Assembly (NCBI RefSeq): GCF_003555545.1
Contig: NZ_CP032157.1
Span: 5,398,546-5,462,545, forward strand
DNA length: 64,000 nt
Source of the DNA: Paraflavitalea soli
GTDB lineage: Bacteria > Bacteroidota > Bacteroidia > Chitinophagales > Chitinophagaceae
Direction of reading: 5' to 3'
Shown here: positions 44,369-53,642 of the stretch, piece by piece
Layout of the letters: the number at the start of each line of letters is the position of its first letter
Numbering within the stretch: position 1 is the stretch's first letter
The notes under the pieces: generated by a model
What the model was told of the DNA's origin: nothing
The model's input: only the letters and a program-made list of their open reading frames with translations
The model's database searches: none
Translations under genes and position numbers: made by a program

Positions 44369-44395
44369 GGTTGTTAATTTATATAATGGAGCAAT

Positions 44396-45352
44396 CTAAT
44401 TACCGAGGTATTTTTTATAAAAGGCGTCTGCCTCTTCAGCTGTTGGCGCCTTCAAGGGGCGTACCAGGCGGAAACCTACCTGCATCCCATCTGTGAGCCA
44501 CCATTTGCTTTTGGGTATCTGCGGATCACGTTTGTTCCAGGAGGGATCTGATTTACCACGACTGGCGCTGCGCAAAGCCTCTGGCTTATCGAGGTATCCA
44601 CCGCCACGCACGGTCTTCGGGTACGTATCCTCTGTGCTGAAAGAAGGGTCGGTAGCGCCATCAGCAATCGTTGTAAAGTATTTCTCCTCGTAATGATCGA
44701 GGGTCCACTCCGCTACATTACCGATCATATCATAAAACCCCCAGGCATTGGGTTTCTTTTGCCCCACTTTCTGGTACTTGTTCTTACTATTGACGCTAAA
44801 CCAGCCATAATCCTTCAGCAGTTTGGCATCATTCCCGAAATAATAAACGGTATTGGTGCCAGCCCGGCAGGCATACTCCCACTCTGCTTCTGTAGGCAGG
44901 CGGTAGAATACACCTGTTTTTTTATACAGCCACCGGCAATACATAAGGGCTGTGCGCTGTGACATACTGTTTACCGGAAATCCGCCCTGCTTGCCCATGC
45001 CCCAGCTCAGGTCGATGTATTGTGGCGTAGGTCTTGTTACCACATCTACTTCCGAATTGCGGCTGGTGCTTTCATCATTGAAGAACAACAGGAATTCATC
45101 ATACGTAACTTCGTACCGGCCCATCCAGAAGGCGGAGACATTTACGTTGCGCTGTGGCGTCTCATCGGGCTTTTTGCCTGCATCCTTTTCAGCGCTGCCC
45201 ATCAGGAATTTCCCTGCGGGAACGGGCAGCATTTTAAAAGATATAGCCGAACCGGGGATCGTTGTTTCGTAGGGTTCAAAGTTCGTTGCTTGCTGTGCCT
45301 GGGCTACACTTACTGCAGCAGCCCCATAAAAGAATAACACCAGTCGTTTCAC
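44396..45352 (-). CDS. Formylglycine-generating-enzyme-like (FGE-sulfatase domain) protein without active-site cysteines
   Basis: 318 residues. Signal peptide (ending AQAQQ) and an FGE-sulfatase domain (PAGKFLMGSAEKDAGKKPDE; FWMGRYEVTYDEFLLFF; RLPTEAEWEYACRAGTNTVY; IGNVAEWTLD; VGFRLVRP at the end). Where true FGEs have the cysteine pair in the RGGSW...R region, this one reads RGGGYLDKPEALRSASRGKS without Cys, so it is not a sulfatase activator. GldJ/GldK-type gliding and T9SS proteins share the same fold, but a link is not shown. It forms a pair with the oxidoreductase gene. Confidence 0.88.
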   Translation of the reverse strand: MKRLVLFFYGAAAVSVAQAQQATNFEPYETTIPGSAISFKMLPVPAGKFLMGSAEKDAGKKPDETPQRNVNVSAFWMGRYEVTYDEFLLFFNDESTSRNSEVDVVTRPTPQYIDLSWGMGKQGGFPVNSMSQRTALMYCRWLYKKTGVFYRLPTEAEWEYACRAGTNTVYYFGNDAKLLKDYGWFSVNSKNKYQKVGQKKPNAWGFYDMIGNVAEWTLDHYEEKYFTTIADGATDPSFSTEDTYPKTVRGGGYLDKPEALRSASRGKSDPSWNKRDPQIPKSKWWLTDGMQVGFRLVRPLKAPTAEEADAFYKKYLGN

Positions 45353-45510
45353 ACTTAATAAGTTTAGGTGGTCGAAAGATAAGCAAATAATTTATAGGTC
45401 CCTCCCAAACCATATCATTCAGGTAGAGAAATCGATTGCATAAAAATAAATTTCCTCGCTACTGTCATGCTACAGCATATTGATGTTAAATTTATCCAAA
45501 CACTCAGAAC

Positions 45511-46440
45511 ATGAAACGTCGACAATTTATGCGTAATTCCCTGTTCACCGGCGCCTCCCTGGCCACCTCTGCTGTAGCACTTGGTATGTCGGATGAAAAG
45601 GGAGATACCCTAACGAATGCTGAAAAAACATTTAACCTTGATTATGCCTTTCATGATGGCATGTTTAAGAACAGCGGGGGTGCTGACTTTATTGATCAGA
45701 TAAAATTTGCCCATAGCATGGGCTTCCGGTCTATCGAAGACAATGGCATGATGGGCCGGCCTGTAGAGATGCAAAAGAAGATCGGCGATACCCTGGCATC
45801 ACTCGGCATGCGCATGGGTGTTTTTGTTATTACCTCCGATAACTGGCATTGGAAAACCTCACTCGCTTCGGGCAAGCAGGAATGGATCGATAGAATGATC
45901 AAAGATTGTAAGGAAGCCGTGGAAGTAGCCAAACGCTGTGGCGCCAAATGGATGACGGTAGTACCGGGCAATTATGAAAGAAGCCTTTCCTTCGAATACC
46001 AGACTGCCAATGTGATCAGCGCCTTGCGCAAGGCCAGCGCCATCCTCGAGCCCCATGGCCTGGTAATGGTACTGGAAGCCCTGAGCGATAACCCCGACCT
46101 GTTCCTGCGCCATTCCGATCAAACCTATATGATCTGTCAGGCCGTGGGCAGCCCCAGTTGTAAGTTCCTCTTCGATATGTACCATATGCAGCGCAATGAA
46201 GGGGATATTATTAACAACCTCAACAGGTCCTGGGATGAGATCGGGTATATACAGATCGGTGACAACCCCGGCCGTAAAGAGCCTACTACGGGAGAAATGA
46301 ACTACAAGAACATCTTCAAGCATATTCATGGCAAGGGCTACAAAGGCATCCTGGGCATGGAGCACGGCAATTCGAAGCCGGGCAAAGAGGGAGAAGTGGC
46401 CCTGATCAAGGCGTACCGGGATTCTGATAGTTTCCTGTAG
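45511..46440 (+). CDS. TIM-barrel sugar isomerase/epimerase (hydroxypyruvate isomerase-like), Tat signal
   Basis: 309 residues. N-terminal MKRRQFMRNSLFTGASLATS fits a twin-arginine signal. The TIM-barrel domain (AP endonuclease 2 family) has FDMYHMQRNEGDI and HIHGKGYKGILGMEHG, with metal-binding Glu/His/Asp residues. It lies divergent to the FGE/oxidoreductase pair, so the three may serve one periplasmic sugar pathway. The substrate is unknown. Confidence 0.9.
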   Translation: MKRRQFMRNSLFTGASLATSAVALGMSDEKGDTLTNAEKTFNLDYAFHDGMFKNSGGADFIDQIKFAHSMGFRSIEDNGMMGRPVEMQKKIGDTLASLGMRMGVFVITSDNWHWKTSLASGKQEWIDRMIKDCKEAVEVAKRCGAKWMTVVPGNYERSLSFEYQTANVISALRKASAILEPHGLVMVLEALSDNPDLFLRHSDQTYMICQAVGSPSCKFLFDMYHMQRNEGDIINNLNRSWDEIGYIQIGDNPGRKEPTTGEMNYKNIFKHIHGKGYKGILGMEHGNSKPGKEGEVALIKAYRDSDSFL

Positions 46441-46575
46441 AGGGTTGACAGTTTGATTGGTTAACAGGTTGATAAGGGGGATGATCCGCCTTTATCAACC
46501 TGTTGTCTTTTTACCTTCACCAGTTTTCAATCCTTATTAACTTTTCAACCTGTCAACTTATCAACCTATCCTTAA
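46441..46575. repeat. 8-bp word array TCAACCTG/TCAACTTA and its inverse
   Basis: After the isomerase stop, GTTGACAG, GTTTGATTGG, AACAGGTTGATAAG and then TTATCAACCTG alternate; towards 46545 the words TCAACCTG, TCAACTTA, TCAACCTA follow in 8-bp steps. The two halves are inverted copies (GGTTGATAAG against TTATCAACC, 46477-46499), so it may also fold into a hairpin. Confidence 0.65.
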
Positions 46576-46586
46576 CTTTGCAGTCT

Positions 46587-47291
46587 ATGCACACTTTTAT
46601 TAAAGCATTGTCCATCCTCAGTATTTGCCTCCTTTCCGCACTGTATTGTACAAGCCAGGAAGCGGATGCACTGATCAAAAAAGTAAAAGACAAACTGGCC
46701 ACGGTGAAAGATTACCAGGCCGACGGGATCATGAAAACCGATGTGTCTTTTATGAAGATCCCGGAATCCAAAGTGGTGATCTATTACAAGAACCCCGATA
46801 AATTCAAGATCAAAAAGCAGGATGGCATTGCCATTGTACCCAAGGGGGGCGCCAATGTAAACCTGGGTGGTCTATTTGCCAACGATAATTATACTGCTGT
46901 GCCGGCCGGCAATGGCAAAGTAGCAGGTACCGATACACGTATTGTAAAACTATTGCCGCTCGATGAAAAGAGTGATATCGTAGTGGCCACGCTGTACATC
47001 GATGAGAAGCAATCACTGGTGCGCAAAGCCATTATGACCACCAGGAGCAATGGCACCTATGAAATGGAAATGAGTTATGGGCAGTTTGCCAACTGGGGAT
47101 TGCCCGACAAAGTAGTATTCAGCTTCAATACCAAAGATTATAAACTACCCAAAGGACTGGCATTCGATTATGATACCGGCGAAAAACCAGCAGCAGCTGC
47201 TGCCCCCGGGAAAGACCAGAAGGGGAAATTAGAAATTACCTACACCAACTATACGGTTAATAAAGGCATTGCGGATAGCTTCTTTAAGTAG
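46587..47291 (+). CDS. LolA-like outer-membrane lipoprotein carrier family protein
   Basis: 234 residues from ATG 46587 (the frame opens at 46503 inside the repeats). Signal peptide (IKALSILSICLLSALYCTSQ), then a LolA-fold beta sheet with DYQADGIMKTDVSFMKIPES and AIMTTRSNGTYEMEMSYGQF. LolA proteins carry lipoproteins or other acyl molecules through the periplasm. It is a divergent member rather than the main LolA. It ends 5 bp from the convergent pdxA stop. Confidence 0.75.
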   Translation: MHTFIKALSILSICLLSALYCTSQEADALIKKVKDKLATVKDYQADGIMKTDVSFMKIPESKVVIYYKNPDKFKIKKQDGIAIVPKGGANVNLGGLFANDNYTAVPAGNGKVAGTDTRIVKLLPLDEKSDIVVATLYIDEKQSLVRKAIMTTRSNGTYEMEMSYGQFANWGLPDKVVFSFNTKDYKLPKGLAFDYDTGEKPAAAAAPGKDQKGKLEITYTNYTVNKGIADSFFK

Positions 47292-47296
47292 GAATG

Positions 47297-48397
47297 CTAT
47301 TCGTCTGTTTCCGGTATCTCTAAGGCTTCGTCTACGACATTGGCCAGAATCACGGAAGTCATTTTCTTCAAGGGGTTTCTGCGGTTTTCAGCATAGCCAC
47401 TCCGTTGATTGATAATGTCAATGCATTCGTAGATAGCCGTGAGGAAAGAGGAATGATCGGCTTTATTTTTACCGGCAATATCAAAAGCAGTACCGTGGTC
47501 GGGAGACGTGCGGACACCCGGCAGGCCGGCGGTATAATTCACGCCTTCGCCCAGGGCCAGCGATTTGAAGGGGATCAGGCCCTGATCGTGGTACATAGCC
47601 AGCACCGCATCAAACCTGGTATAATGGTGACGGGCAAAGAAAGCATCAGCGCTATAAGGTCCCATCACCAGCATGGAACGCTTGGCATCTTTAATGGCCG
47701 GCTTAATGATCTCATCTTCTTCCTTGCCTATCAATCCTTCGTCGCCGGCATGGGGATTCAATCCCAGTACTGCGATCTTAGGCTTATCGATGCCAAAATC
47801 TTTGATGAGTGACTGGTTGAGGATATTGAGCTTGGACACAATACGCTCACGGGTGATGTGCTGGGCGGCTTCCCTCAACGGTACATGTTCAGTAACCAGG
47901 GCAACCTTGAGGTTGCTGGCTACCATCAACATCACTACATCCTGTACACCATATACATGCTTGAGGTAAGGAGTATGGCCGGTGAAATTGAATTCAGCCG
48001 ACTGGGTATTCTTCTTATGGATGGGGGCTGTTACCAGGCCCTGTATCTTATTTTCTTTCAGTGCCTGCACGGCCATGGCCAGCGATTTTACGGCATATTT
48101 ACCGGCCATATCGGTGAGTACACCGGGGGTGATGCCCACTTCTTCTTCCCAGCAGTTGAAGATATTCACCTGCTTGGGTGTGATGCGGTTCAACTCCTTA
48201 ATACTTTGGTAATTGAAGTTAAGATCAGGTGAGCCTTTACGGTAAAAGTTGATGACCTTATTGGAAGCAAAGATGACAGGGGTACACAGTTCCAGTATCC
48301 GATGGTCGGAGAAGGTTTTAATGATCAACTCCGTTCCGATGCCATTCAGATCGCCAATTGTGATGCCTATTACCGGTTTTTGTTGCGGTGCACTCAT
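47297..48397 (-). CDS. pdxA: 4-hydroxythreonine-4-phosphate dehydrogenase
   Basis: 366 residues, a cytoplasmic enzyme of pyridoxal 5'-phosphate synthesis (DXP-dependent route). Family signatures: GIGTELIIK near the start, TAPIHKKNTQSAEFNFTGHT (about 155), NPHAGDEGLIGKEE (about 225) and MYHDQGLIPFK with the metal-binding His/Asp (about 275). It is transcribed divergently from rsmA with a 54-bp gap, so the two share a promoter region. The same pdxA-rsmA neighbourhood is common in bacteria. Confidence 0.96.
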   Translation of the reverse strand: MSAPQQKPVIGITIGDLNGIGTELIIKTFSDHRILELCTPVIFASNKVINFYRKGSPDLNFNYQSIKELNRITPKQVNIFNCWEEEVGITPGVLTDMAGKYAVKSLAMAVQALKENKIQGLVTAPIHKKNTQSAEFNFTGHTPYLKHVYGVQDVVMLMVASNLKVALVTEHVPLREAAQHITRERIVSKLNILNQSLIKDFGIDKPKIAVLGLNPHAGDEGLIGKEEDEIIKPAIKDAKRSMLVMGPYSADAFFARHHYTRFDAVLAMYHDQGLIPFKSLALGEGVNYTAGLPGVRTSPDHGTAFDIAGKNKADHSSFLTAIYECIDIINQRSGYAENRRNPLKKMTSVILANVVDEALEIPETDE

Positions 48398-48451
48398 ATT
48401 TCTTAATTCTGGCGACTAAAGTACGAAGAAATTACCACTTACCTTTGCTGC

Positions 48452-49222
48452 ATGTACACACTCAAAAAGTCGCTGGGACAGCATTTTTTAAAAGATGAGA
48501 ACATCAGCCGTAAGATCGTGGAGGCCCTGCGGGAGCACCCTTTTCAGCAATTGCTGGAAGTAGGTCCGGGTGGCGGAGCGCTCACGAAATACCTGATCAC
48601 CCTGGCCGGTGTTAACTTGAAGTGTGTGGAGCTGGATGACGAAAAAGTAGCCTGGCTCTTACAGGAATATCCCGTGCTGGAAGGCAGGATCATTCACCAG
48701 AGCATCCTGGACATTGCCGCTCCTTTTGAAGGCAGGTTTACGGTGGTGGGCAATTTTCCCTACAATATCTCTTCGCAGATACTATTTAAAATGCTCGACT
48801 GGAAAGAGCAGTTGGAATCGATGACCGGCATGTTTCAGAAAGAAGTAGCCCAGCGCGTAGCCGCGAAGGAAGGCTCCAAAGTATATGGTGTGACCAGCGT
48901 ATTGATACAGGCTTTCTTTAAAGTGGAATACCTGTTTGAAGTAGACGAAAAAGCATTCAACCCGCCGCCCAAGGTGAAAAGTGCAGTCATTCGTTTACAC
49001 CCCCTGGCACAGCCGGTGGCCATGAAAAGCGAGCGGGCACTCTTTGTGCTGGTAAAAGCAGCCTTCAACCAACGGCGGAAGACCCTGCGCAATGCGGTGA
49101 AAAGCCTGTTCCCTGCGGATGTGCTGCAAGACGAGCTCTTCAATAAGCGGGCAGAACAATTATCGGTACAGGATTTTGCGGCACTGACGTTCCGGATGAA
49201 TGGAGGCGGAGTGACAAGTTGA
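48452..49222 (+). CDS. rsmA: 16S rRNA dimethyladenosine transferase (KsgA)
   Basis: 256 residues. SAM-binding motif EVGPGGGALTKYL (about 35-48), acidic residue in CVELDDEK, catalytic motif GNFPYNISSQ (about 105) and the C-terminal helical domain with FNQRRKTLRNAVKS. It methylates two adenosines at the 3' end of 16S rRNA. The N-terminus is KKSLGQHFLKDENI as usual. Confidence 0.97.
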   Translation: MYTLKKSLGQHFLKDENISRKIVEALREHPFQQLLEVGPGGGALTKYLITLAGVNLKCVELDDEKVAWLLQEYPVLEGRIIHQSILDIAAPFEGRFTVVGNFPYNISSQILFKMLDWKEQLESMTGMFQKEVAQRVAAKEGSKVYGVTSVLIQAFFKVEYLFEVDEKAFNPPPKVKSAVIRLHPLAQPVAMKSERALFVLVKAAFNQRRKTLRNAVKSLFPADVLQDELFNKRAEQLSVQDFAALTFRMNGGGVTS

Positions 49223-49259
49223 GAAATTGACAGCGTGACAAGGACCAAGAGGAATTACT

Positions 49260-49308
49260 GCCGATTGCCGATTCACGACTGCCGATTGCCGATTGCCGAC
49301 TCACAACG
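49260..49308 (+). repeat. Heptad array, GCCGATT type (7 units), overlapping a stop codon
   Basis: GCCGATT, GCCGATT, CACGACT, GCCGATT, GCCGATT, GCCGACT, CACAACG in 7-bp register. The TGA stop of the minus-strand GNAT gene (49301-49303) lies within it. Confidence 0.9.
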
Positions 49309-49729
49309 TCTTCTCCATTATATAATGTGGTATGGAAACTTCTTCAAACAGGTCGCTACTGACCTGGTAGCCCAGTTTTTCGTAGAAGCCGGTGGCGGTT
49401 TGACGGGCATGCATGGTCATTTTGCGGTAGCCCATGTCGCGGGCAATATTTTCCGCAAATTGCATCAGGGCCCGGCCGATACCCTTTCCCTGTACATTGT
49501 TCAATACCGCCATCTGGCGTAACCGAACGGTAGCAGGATCGACGGTAATAAGCATACAGCAGCCCAGCATCTTTTCTTCTTCAAATGCACCGATCAGTAT
49601 TTCTTCTTTTTCCTTTTCCAGTTCTTCGGGAGAAAAACTAAGTCCAAGCGGTTTGCGGAGGATATCATTCCTCAACTGAACCATTTGGTGGTATTCTTTT
49701 GTGCCGTGATCGATGATTTTTAGAGCCAT
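49301..49729 (-). CDS. GNAT-family N-acetyltransferase
   Basis: 142 residues with the acetyl-CoA motif QGKGIGRALMQFAE (about 80-93) preceded by LRQMAVLNNV, and C-terminal GFYEKLGYQV. Small stand-alone acetyltransferase; the substrate is unknown. Its stop codon and 3' flank are part of the heptad array. Confidence 0.92.
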   Translation of the reverse strand: MALKIIDHGTKEYHQMVQLRNDILRKPLGLSFSPEELEKEKEEILIGAFEEEKMLGCCMLITVDPATVRLRQMAVLNNVQGKGIGRALMQFAENIARDMGYRKMTMHARQTATGFYEKLGYQVSSDLFEEVSIPHYIMEKTL

Positions 49730-49942
49730 GCGAGGGAATTTGTGAAATGTTTCGGTTCCTGCAATATAAGGATTTACCCTTTAACTGCGGGGGTCATATA
49801 TTAAAAATTAAACCTATAACAGCACCCGCGGCATTGGATTTGCCGGAAATGCATGGCGGATAGTACTACAATTCATTGAAACTAAAAAATATCTGCACCA
49901 TAATTAAAAACCAGTGATTTATTGTCATTATGCCAAAATCTA

Positions 49943-49950
49943 TATTTTTG
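49943..49950 (+). promoter_or_regulatory. -7 box of the acpP promoter
   Basis: TATTTTTG matches TAnnTTTG and lies 24 bp before the acpP ATG; an ATTG 18 bp further upstream may be the -33 element. Confidence 0.55.
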
Positions 49951-49974
49951 CAGCCGTAACTAAACTTTACAAAA

Positions 49975-50211
49975 ATGTCAGACATTGCAACCAGAGTTAA
50001 AAAGATCATTGTTGATAAGTTAGGTGTTGAAGAAGCAGAGGTTACCAATGAGGCTTCTTTCACCAATGATTTAGGTGCCGATTCACTGGACACCGTAGAA
50101 CTGATCATGGAATTTGAAAAAGAATTCAATATTTCCATTCCCGATGAGCAAGCTGAAACCATCACTACTGTTGGTCAGGCTATCGCTTATTTAGAAGAGC
50201 ATGCTAAGTAA
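49975..50211 (+). CDS. acpP: Acyl carrier protein
   Basis: 78 residues. Phosphopantetheine site [15 protein letters not shown] (Ser about 39) and the acidic helices of fatty-acid ACPs. The initial reading [20 protein letters not shown] is standard. It is followed by a hairpin and then fabF, the usual arrangement of the fatty-acid synthesis locus. Confidence 0.98.
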   Translation: MSDIATRVKKIIVDKLGVEEAEVTNEASFTNDLGADSLDTVELIMEFEKEFNISIPDEQAETITTVGQAIAYLEEHAK

Positions 50212-50240
50212 TCTGGACATTCGTTCAGGTGTAATAAATT

Positions 50241-50284
50241 AAATCCGCCCTTCGATAGCTGGTGTACGCCCCGAAGGCGGATTT
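50241..50284 (+). terminator. Hairpin between acpP and fabF
   Basis: AAATCCGCCCTTCG pairs with CGAAGGCGGATTT (one bulged C), loop about 17 nt. It probably reduces readthrough from the strongly expressed acpP into fabF. Confidence 0.75.
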
Positions 50285-50314
50285 GTTACTTAATAAACTT
50301 CCGGCAAGAATCCT

Positions 50315-51562
50315 ATGCATTTAAAACGCGTTGTTGTAACAGGTATTGGCGCATTAACTCCTATTGGTAACAGCTTGCAAGAATATTGGAATGGCCTGAT
50401 TGGTGGCGTATCCGGTGCAGACTTCATTACATTATTTGATGCGTCGAAATTCAAAACCCGCTTTGCCTGTGAGCTAAAGGGGTTTGATCCGTTACAATAC
50501 CTCGATAAAAAGGAAGCCCGGAAGCTTGACCGTTTCACCCAGATAGCCCTTGGTTCCAGCGATCAGGCGGTAGCCGATTCCGGCATAGGTGGTGGAGCGG
50601 TAAATCCTGATCGTGTAGGGGTCGTTTTCGCCAGTGGTATCGGTGGTCTCATCACCTTTCAGGAAGAAGTGATCAACTTCGCCAAGGGTGATGGTACTCC
50701 CCGGTTCAATCCTTTCTTCATTCCCAAGATGATCCTGGACATAGCAGCGGGTCATATCTCCATGCGACACGGTTTCAGAGGTCCCAACTTTGCCGTGGTA
50801 AGCGCCTGCGCCTCTTCTACTAATGCTATTATGGAAGCTTTTAACCTGATACGCCTCAACAAAGCCGACGTTGTACTGACTGGCGGTTCTGAAGCGGTGA
50901 TCAGCGAAGCCGGCGTTGGTGGATTCAATGCCATGAAGGCGATGAGTGAGCGCAATGACGATCCCAAAACAGCCAGCCGCCCTTACGACAAAGACCGCGA
51001 TGGTTTTATTATGGGTGAGGCATCTGGTGCTATCATTCTCGAAGACCTGGAGCATGCCCTTGCACGCGGCGCCAAGATCTACTGTGAAATTGCCGGCGCC
51101 GGTGCTACAGCCGATGCACACCACGTAACAGCTCCCCATCCGGAAGGACTGGGCGCTAAAAATGTGATGTTATCTGCCCTTGATGATGCCGGTATGAAAC
51201 CCGAAGACATTGACTACATCAATACCCACGGCACCTCTACCCCACTGGGTGATATTGCCGAGGTAAAGGCGATTACCGATGTTTTTGGGGAACACGCATT
51301 CAATATCAATATCAGTTCTACCAAATCCATGACCGGTCACTGCCTGGGTGCAGCCGGGGTGATAGAAGCCATAGCCTGTATCATGGCTGTTCAGCATGAT
51401 ATGGTTCCTCCTACGATCAACCACTTCACAGACGATCCCGAATTAGATCCACGTCTCAATTTCACCTTTGAAAAACCGCAAAAAAGAGTTGTGCGGGCTG
51501 CCCTAAGTAACACATTTGGCTTTGGCGGGCACAATGCCTGCGTAATCGTAAAGAAGTACTAA
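50315..51562 (+). CDS. fabF: Beta-ketoacyl-ACP synthase II
   Basis: 415 residues. Active-site Cys in VSACASSTNAI (about 163-173), first His in NTHGTSTPLGD (about 304), second His in KSMTGHCLGAAG (about 341), and NTFGFGGHNAC at the C-terminus. It elongates acyl-ACP in fatty-acid synthesis. It follows acpP and precedes rnc on the same strand. Confidence 0.97.
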   Translation: MHLKRVVVTGIGALTPIGNSLQEYWNGLIGGVSGADFITLFDASKFKTRFACELKGFDPLQYLDKKEARKLDRFTQIALGSSDQAVADSGIGGGAVNPDRVGVVFASGIGGLITFQEEVINFAKGDGTPRFNPFFIPKMILDIAAGHISMRHGFRGPNFAVVSACASSTNAIMEAFNLIRLNKADVVLTGGSEAVISEAGVGGFNAMKAMSERNDDPKTASRPYDKDRDGFIMGEASGAIILEDLEHALARGAKIYCEIAGAGATADAHHVTAPHPEGLGAKNVMLSALDDAGMKPEDIDYINTHGTSTPLGDIAEVKAITDVFGEHAFNINISSTKSMTGHCLGAAGVIEAIACIMAVQHDMVPPTINHFTDDPELDPRLNFTFEKPQKRVVRAALSNTFGFGGHNACVIVKKY

Positions 51563-51673
51563 AAAGCACGCTGCATAATTTTTCACTAACCTTGTTCGTT
51601 GTTTGGTATCTTAGTACCAAAGCATAAGCCCTATACCTATATTGATTTTTTGGCTTAATGAAAAAATTGTAGC

Positions 51674-52414
51674 TTGACTATCGTGGGAATCCTGGACCGA
51701 TTTATTGGCAAGGGAAGCAATCTTGCTTTCAAGAAGAATCTTCGAAATGTGCTGGGTTTTGTACCCGGCAAAACTGCTTTGTACCAGGCCGCATTGACGC
51801 ATCGCTCTGTTCGTGACAGTGCCGATGAGAACAATGAGCGGCTTGAATACCTGGGGGATGCCATCCTGAGCGGCATTGTAGCCGATTTCCTGTTCAAGAA
51901 ATATCCCTATAAAGAAGAAGGCTTTCTCACGGAGATGCGGAGTAAGATGGTAAACCGCAATAAGCTCAATGAAATTGCCATCAAGATGGGCCTGAAGAAG
52001 ATCACCTTCTACAATAAGTTTGACAATTCCCTTAAGATGAGCCAGATCTTCGGCAATACGCTGGAAGCGGTGGTAGGCGCCATCTACCTCGACAAGGGAT
52101 TTGTAAAGACCAAGAAATGGGTGCTGGAATGCATCATCATCCCCCACCTCTACATGGAGGACCTGGAAGCACTGGAGATCAACCACAAGAATAAATTATA
52201 CGGCTGGGCCAATAAGAATGGCAAGAACCTCGAATTTGAAACCCTCGATGAACGCATCGAAGGCGGCCGCCGACTCTTCACCATCGGCGCGGTAGTTGAT
52301 GGCGCCCTGCTGGCCGAAGGCAAAGCCTACAATAAAAAAGACGCCAGCCAGATCGCCGCTGCGATCGCCATCGACAAACTGGGGTTGAATAAAGTGGAAG
52401 GAGAAGAAGAATAA
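51674..52414 (+). CDS. rnc: Ribonuclease III
   Basis: About 246 residues. Signature NERLEYLGDAILSGIVADFL (metal-binding Glu/Asp), second acidic motif GNTLEAVVGAIYLDKG, and a C-terminal double-stranded RNA-binding domain (about 175-240). There is no ATG in a suitable place: TTG 51674 (MTIVGILDRF) and GTG 51683 are the candidates. It cleaves dsRNA in rRNA processing and mRNA turnover. The position behind acpP-fabF is conserved in Bacteroidota. Confidence 0.96.
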   Translation: MTIVGILDRFIGKGSNLAFKKNLRNVLGFVPGKTALYQAALTHRSVRDSADENNERLEYLGDAILSGIVADFLFKKYPYKEEGFLTEMRSKMVNRNKLNEIAIKMGLKKITFYNKFDNSLKMSQIFGNTLEAVVGAIYLDKGFVKTKKWVLECIIIPHLYMEDLEALEINHKNKLYGWANKNGKNLEFETLDERIEGGRRLFTIGAVVDGALLAEGKAYNKKDASQIAAAIAIDKLGLNKVEGEEE

Positions 52415-52417
52415 GAA

Positions 52418-52452
52418 TTAGCTTTTAGCGGTTAGCAGTTAGCCTTTAGCAC
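52418..52452 (+). repeat. Heptad array, TTAGCNN type (5 units)
   Basis: TTAGCTT, TTAGCGG, TTAGCAG, TTAGCCT, TTAGCAC in 7-bp register, starting 3 bp after the rnc stop and reaching to 18 bp before the stop of the convergent gene. It is the reverse complement type of the GCTAA arrays at 12.7-13.3 kb. Confidence 0.9.
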
Positions 52453-52469
52453 CTACTCTTCGCCTCAAC

Positions 52470-53642
52470 TCACTTTGCATACGTTACTCTGTAAATTGCT
52501 CCCTGTTTATCATCACTGATCAGTAAAGCTCCATCGGCAGCTACTTCCACATCCACCGGACGACCGATCACGTCTTTTTCATCTGTCCCCGGCAGCCAGC
52601 CTGTAGCAAAAGGCTCAAACTTCACGGCTTTGTTTCCTTCGAGGGTGACCATCATTACCCGGTAACCAGCCGGTATCTTCCTGTTCCAGCTTCCGTGCTG
52701 GGCAATGAATATCCGGTTCTTGTATTCAGCGGGAAACATGCTGCCGGTATAAAAGCGCATGCCCAGCGCCGCCACATGCGGGCCCATTTTCTGAACAGGC
52801 GGCGTATAGTCGGCGCAGTTTTTCCCTTTGCCAAACTCAGGATCCAGGATATCACCCTGGTGACAGTAAGGGAAGCCGAAATGCATATCTTTTTTGGGTG
52901 CTACATTGAGTTCATCTTCCGGCACATCCTCACCCAGGTTATCACGGCCATTCTCAGTAAACCAAAGTTCTTTGGTATCGGGATGCCAGGCAAAACCCAC
53001 GGTATTGCGAATGCCTTTGGCAAAGATCTCCATACCCGTACCATCGGGGTTCATGCGGGTAATGGAAGCAAATACAGGGTCTTTCTCTTCACATACGTTA
53101 CAGGGTGCGCCCACGGGTATATAGAGTTTGCCATCAGGCCCAAAAGCAATGAACTTCCAGCCATGGTGGGCCTTGTCGGGATATTTATCATACACTACTA
53201 CAGGAGCGGGCGGATTGGAGAGCCGGTTTTCAATGCTATCGAACCGCAGTATGCGGCTCATCTCAGCCACATACAGACTTCCATTGCGAAAGGCCACGCC
53301 ATTGGGCATGGTAAGACCGGTTGCAATGGTGTACACGCTATCGGCCTTGCCATTTTTATCGGTATCAGTAACAGCATATACATTTTTATCGTCCTTATTG
53401 CCTACAAATAATACTCCGTTGCTGCCCCGGCAAAGGCTGCGTGCATTGGGTACAACGGCATATATGGAAATGTGGAAACCTGGCGGCAATTTGATCTTAT
53501 CCAACTGGTATTTGGTAAATAAAGAATCCTGCCCGGCAGGTGTGTCCGGCACATTGGGTTTGGGGGCGGGTTCGCATGCCAGCAAGAGCAGGGCGGGCAG
53601 TGCAGCCCATGCCCAGGTTTTGATCAGTTGGGATGACAGCAT
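52470..53642 (-). CDS. PQQ-dependent glucose/sorbosone dehydrogenase-like lipoprotein
   Basis: 390 residues from ATG 53642 (the frame opens at 53717; MHYLIRLL at 53693 is another candidate). Lipoprotein signal with LLLLACEP. A six-bladed beta-propeller follows (LPPGFHISIYAVVPNARSLC; HWNPDTKE-like WHPDTKELWFTENGRDNLGE; HGSWNRKIPAGYRVMMVTL). It oxidises sugars or other polyols in the periplasm, with PQQ as cofactor in known relatives; PQQ biosynthesis is not seen here. Confidence 0.88.
   Translation of the reverse strand: MLSSQLIKTWAWAALPALLLLACEPAPKPNVPDTPAGQDSLFTKYQLDKIKLPPGFHISIYAVVPNARSLCRGSNGVLFVGNKDDKNVYAVTDTDKNGKADSVYTIATGLTMPNGVAFRNGSLYVAEMSRILRFDSIENRLSNPPAPVVVYDKYPDKAHHGWKFIAFGPDGKLYIPVGAPCNVCEEKDPVFASITRMNPDGTGMEIFAKGIRNTVGFAWHPDTKELWFTENGRDNLGEDVPEDELNVAPKKDMHFGFPYCHQGDILDPEFGKGKNCADYTPPVQKMGPHVAALGMRFYTGSMFPAEYKNRIFIAQHGSWNRKIPAGYRVMMVTLEGNKAVKFEPFATGWLPGTDEKDVIGRPVDVEVAADGALLISDDKQGAIYRVTYAK

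Noticed and set aside
44396-45352. True formylglycine-generating enzyme (sulfatase activator)
   Set aside because: The active-site cysteines are absent and no sulfatase gene is close.
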